From Longimicrobiales bacterium (GTDB lineage Bacteria > Gemmatimonadota > Gemmatimonadetes > Longimicrobiales > Gaopeijiaceae): DNA of 9,205 nucleotides. A program made the translations under genes and the position numbers. The notes below the pieces were generated by a model that saw only the letters and a list, made by a program, of their open reading frames with translations, ran no database searches and was not told the DNA's origin. The stretch is taken from assembly GCA_022428035.1 (NCBI GenBank), contig JAKMDG010000407.1, forward strand, positions 1 to 9,205, in the 5' to 3' direction. Below, in pieces: positions 7,071-9,205 of this stretch. Position 1 is the stretch's first letter, and the number at the start of each line of letters is the position of its first letter.

Positions 7071-8300
7071 TTAGCTCCCGCGACGCCGGTCCGCTGGCCA
7101 TGCCGGACCCGTATCACCGCTCGGTGCCGGACCCATGCCCATAAAGGTGAACTTCTGGATGCGCGTCCCTTCGTAGGTCTCGGTCGTGTAGATGTTGCCG
7201 TGGGAGTCGACGGCGATCGAGTGCACCGCGAAGAAGAGCCCAGGCTGCCGGCCACCATCCCCGAACGTGTAGACGACTTCCATCGTCTCACGGCGGATGA
7301 CGTAGACCTTCATGTTTTGACCGTCGGCCAGGTACATCCACGTCTGAGCCTCGTCCGGCGAGAAGTCGAGATCCCAGGTCGATCCCTGAGAAAGCGTGGC
7401 GGGCGAGATGATGTGCTCGCTGACGAATGTCCCGTCCTTCTGGAAGATCGAGATCCGGTTCGACGGCCGATCACAGACGTAGACCATTCCGTCGTTCGCC
7501 ATCTCGGCGCAGTGCACCGGGGTGCGGAACTGCTGCGGAGGCGTCTCGCCGGGCTCATATCGCGTCGGACGCTCGTTGGTCGGCTCATTGCCGTACGCCG
7601 ACCACATCCGCTTGAACTCTCCCGTCGACTGGTCGATGACCACGACGCGCTGGTGCGCGTAGCCGTCGGCTACGTAGACCTCGTTGTCCGCGTCTGACAC
7701 GAAGACCTTGGCGACCATGCCGAAGTGCTCGGTCGACGCGTTGTCGAGCTCCTGGCCAGGTGAGCCAAACTGAGCCAGAAACTGCCCGTCCGCGGTAAAC
7801 TTCAGAATGTGGCGATCTGTCCCAGCCTCGGTGCGGCCGTTTCCGCCGATCCAGACATTATCCATCGCGTCGACGGTGAGGCCGTGGTTCGAGCCGGGCC
7901 AGATGTAGTCGCCGGTCTCCGTTCCGGGGCCACCCCACGACTGAACCAGGTTGCCGTCCTGGTCGAACGCCAACACGGGAGGCCCCGGCTGGCAGCACTC
8001 ACTCAGCGGCGGGTCTTGGGCGAGTCCGACCTCGGTCCGGGCTGCGAACTGATCCGGAGTGTTCCGGTGCACGAGCCAGATGTTGTCATGAGAGTCGACG
8101 TCGACGCCGATGGTGGCGCCCATCAACCAGTGGTTCGGCAGCGGCTTGGGCCAGAACGGATCGACCTGGAACATCGGGGCCATGCCCTCGGCCGCGTAGT
8201 CCATGTTCATCGCCTGTTCACTCATGCCCTCGGACGAGCACGCCATTGCGACGATGAGAGTTACGACGGCGGCGCCGCCGAGGAGAACGCGCTTCTGCAT
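7071..8300 (-). CDS. NHL-repeat-type beta-propeller lipoprotein
   Basis: The 409-residue product starts MQKRVLLGGAAVVTLIVAMAC, a lipoprotein signal peptide with the lipid-attachment cysteine at residue 21. A short Met/Glu-rich linker follows. From about residue 43 there are repeated propeller strands: VDVDSHDNIWLVHR (67-79), LTVDAMDNVWIGG (141-153), VSDADNEVYVADG (201-213), DGMVYVCDRPSNRISIF (270-286), MYLADGQNMKVYVI (322-335) and IAVDSHGNIYTTETYEGTRIQKF (362-384). This is the NHL / 6-bladed propeller pattern, like the peptidyl-amidating-lyase-type propellers annotated in many bacteria. A vicinal Cys pair (102-103) lies in an insertion after the first blade. The ligand or reaction cannot be deduced, and binding or scaffolding in the periplasm is the safest reading. 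An in-frame ATG at 8408 would add 36 residues ahead of the signal peptide and is unlikely. Confidence 0.87.
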   Translation of the reverse strand: MQKRVLLGGAAVVTLIVAMACSSEGMSEQAMNMDYAAEGMAPMFQVDPFWPKPLPNHWLMGATIGVDVDSHDNIWLVHRNTPDQFAARTEVGLAQDPPLSECCQPGPPVLAFDQDGNLVQSWGGPGTETGDYIWPGSNHGLTVDAMDNVWIGGNGRTEAGTDRHILKFTADGQFLAQFGSPGQELDNASTEHFGMVAKVFVSDADNEVYVADGYAHQRVVVIDQSTGEFKRMWSAYGNEPTNERPTRYEPGETPPQQFRTPVHCAEMANDGMVYVCDRPSNRISIFQKDGTFVSEHIISPATLSQGSTWDLDFSPDEAQTWMYLADGQNMKVYVIRRETMEVVYTFGDGGRQPGLFFAVHSIAVDSHGNIYTTETYEGTRIQKFTFMGMGPAPSGDTGPAWPADRRRGS

Positions 8301-8304
8301 CTTG

Positions 8305-8312
8305 CCTTCCTC
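8305..8312 (-). promoter_or_regulatory. Ribosome binding site for the propeller lipoprotein
   Basis: GAGGAAGG on the minus strand ends 4 nt before the ATG at 8300, with the AGGA core 7 nt away. This strong site fixes the start directly before the lipoprotein signal peptide. Confidence 0.8.
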
Positions 8313-8446
8313 GTGGAGAGAAACGAGCCGCGTCCATCGGGCTCGCCCGGTGGTCGAATCACTTTTGCGACCGGTGAATAGGCTACGTGCGATGCGCGTT
8401 TGGTGCAATCAATTCCACGCTACGATGTTCCGGGTTTGCAGGAACT

Positions 8447-8465
8447 GTCCGGGAGCGGCCCGGAC
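8447..8465. repeat. Short hairpin in the divergent promoter region
   Basis: GTCCGGG (8447-8453) and CCCGGAC (8459-8465) form a perfect 7-bp stem with a 5-nt loop. It sits about 40 nt upstream of the HupE-like start, inside the 203-nt gap between divergent genes. There is no T-run after it, so an operator or a chance GC-rich dyad is more likely than a terminator. Confidence 0.3.
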
Positions 8466-8503
8466 GCGCTTGTCTACACAACGGGGCCCGATAGCTTCGC
8501 GCG

Positions 8504-9205
8504 ATGATTGATCAACAGCGCACACGCTGGATCGCGGCGATCGCCGTGGCACTCGTTCTGGTCCTTCCGACGTGGTCCGGGAAGGCTCACGAGATTCCAG
8601 CTGACGTCACCGTGCAGGCGTTTGTGAAGCCCGATGGTGAAACCCTTCGGATGCTCGTTCGGGTGCCCCTGGCCTCACTACGCGACTACAACTTCGCGAC
8701 CCGAGAGCCAGGGTATCTGGAGATCTCGGAGTCGGAGAACATGGTTCTCGAGGCGGCCGACGTCTGGGTGGGCGACTACGTATCCATGCTCGAGAACGGG
8801 ATCCCACTCGAGCGAGCTGATCTTGCGGCCGTCCGAGTTGCGATTCCGGGCGACCGTGCGTTCCTGGACTGGGATCGTGCGTACGCCAACGTCCTGTCTG
8901 ACCCTCTTGCCGACGGCATCGAACTGCCGCCTCAGCAGGCGATGGTGGATGTGCTCCTGGAATGGCCGATCACGTCGGAGTCGTCGGACTTTTCGATCGC
9001 GTCGGGCCTCAACCACCTCGGGCTCCGCACTGTCACGGTGCTGCGTTTCCTCCCGGCTGGGGGTGTAGAGCGAGCGTTCCAGTACTCTGGCGATCCCGGT
9101 GTCGTTCGCCTCGATCCCCGGTGGCATCAGGCGGCCTGGCGCTTCGTCGTCTTCGGGTTTCAACACATTCTGGACGGGATCGACCACATTCTCTTCCTTC
9201 TGTGC
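8504..9205 (+). CDS. HupE/UreJ-like membrane protein, 3' end outside window
   Basis: The frame is open from ATG at 8504 to the right edge, giving 234 residues of an incomplete protein. An in-frame TAG at 8492-8494 leaves 8504 as the only good start. Residues about 8-28 form a signal peptide (hydrophobic IAAIAVALVLVLP, with likely cleavage near GKA-HEIP). A soluble region of about 180 residues follows, presumably periplasmic. At residues 212-233 the first conserved membrane motif begins: FVVFGFQHILDGIDHILFLL, with His221 and His228. The GFxHIxxGxDHxLFLL signature is characteristic of the HupE/UreJ-type family (the large form with an extracytoplasmic N-terminal domain). HupE and UreJ are linked to nickel uptake for hydrogenase or urease, but the large form has no established substrate and no such enzyme gene is present here. 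No clear Shine-Dalgarno sequence precedes the start, so it may be weakly translated or leaderless. Confidence 0.85.
   Translation, partial: MIDQQRTRWIAAIAVALVLVLPTWSGKAHEIPADVTVQAFVKPDGETLRMLVRVPLASLRDYNFATREPGYLEISESENMVLEAADVWVGDYVSMLENGIPLERADLAAVRVAIPGDRAFLDWDRAYANVLSDPLADGIELPPQQAMVDVLLEWPITSESSDFSIASGLNHLGLRTVTVLRFLPAGGVERAFQYSGDPGVVRLDPRWHQAAWRFVVFGFQHILDGIDHILFLLC

Noticed and set aside
8301..8408. A 36-residue N-terminal extension of the propeller lipoprotein
   Set aside because: The strong GAGGAAGG site and the lipoprotein signal peptide both point to the ATG at 8300.
1..9205. CRISPR arrays, insertion sequences, tRNA or rRNA genes, and phage or defence genes
   Set aside because: I saw no regularly spaced repeats, transposase motifs, cloverleaf structures or defence-type domains on either strand.

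Overview
The window looks like ordinary chromosomal DNA from a high-GC, diderm, free-living bacterium. Three proteins carry lipobox or Tat export signals. One membrane protein has the 'MSLW...' N-terminal module fused to a TolB/FlgO-like domain and TPR-type helices. The large lipoprotein has Ig-like and CBM9-like regions. This combination fits Gemmatimonadota or a related lineage. That is an inference from gene style, since no rRNA or other marker gene is present.

Layout from left to right. (1) Positions 1-177 hold the C-terminal end of an unidentified plus-strand gene. (2) Its stop codon overlaps the stop of a convergent minus-strand gene (174-1511) for a Tat-exported class V aminotransferase-fold PLP enzyme. 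(3) An intrinsic terminator (1600-1636) ends a long minus-strand gene (1658-4180) for a cysteine-rich multidomain lipoprotein. (4) Upstream of it on the same strand lies a TTG-start gene (4358-6181) for a membrane-anchored TolB-like/TPR protein. The 177-nt gap between them shows no obvious terminator, so cotranscription is possible. (5) A 387-nt intergenic region (6182-6568) separates this block from a plus-strand SnoaL-like/NTF2-fold gene (6569-6988). It contains two inverted repeats. (6) A strong bidirectional hairpin terminator (7015-7043) lies between that gene and a convergent minus-strand NHL-type beta-propeller lipoprotein gene (7071-8300). (7) Divergent from the propeller gene, a HupE/UreJ-like membrane protein gene starts at 8504 and runs off the right edge.

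Most of the gene products appear to act in the cell envelope or periplasm: the exported PLP enzyme, two lipoproteins, the membrane TPR protein and the HupE-like protein. No shared pathway is evident. I found no mobile element, CRISPR array, tRNA, rRNA or phage gene, and no convincing undescribed system. The most notable points are the exported PLP enzyme and the architecture of the large lipoprotein.
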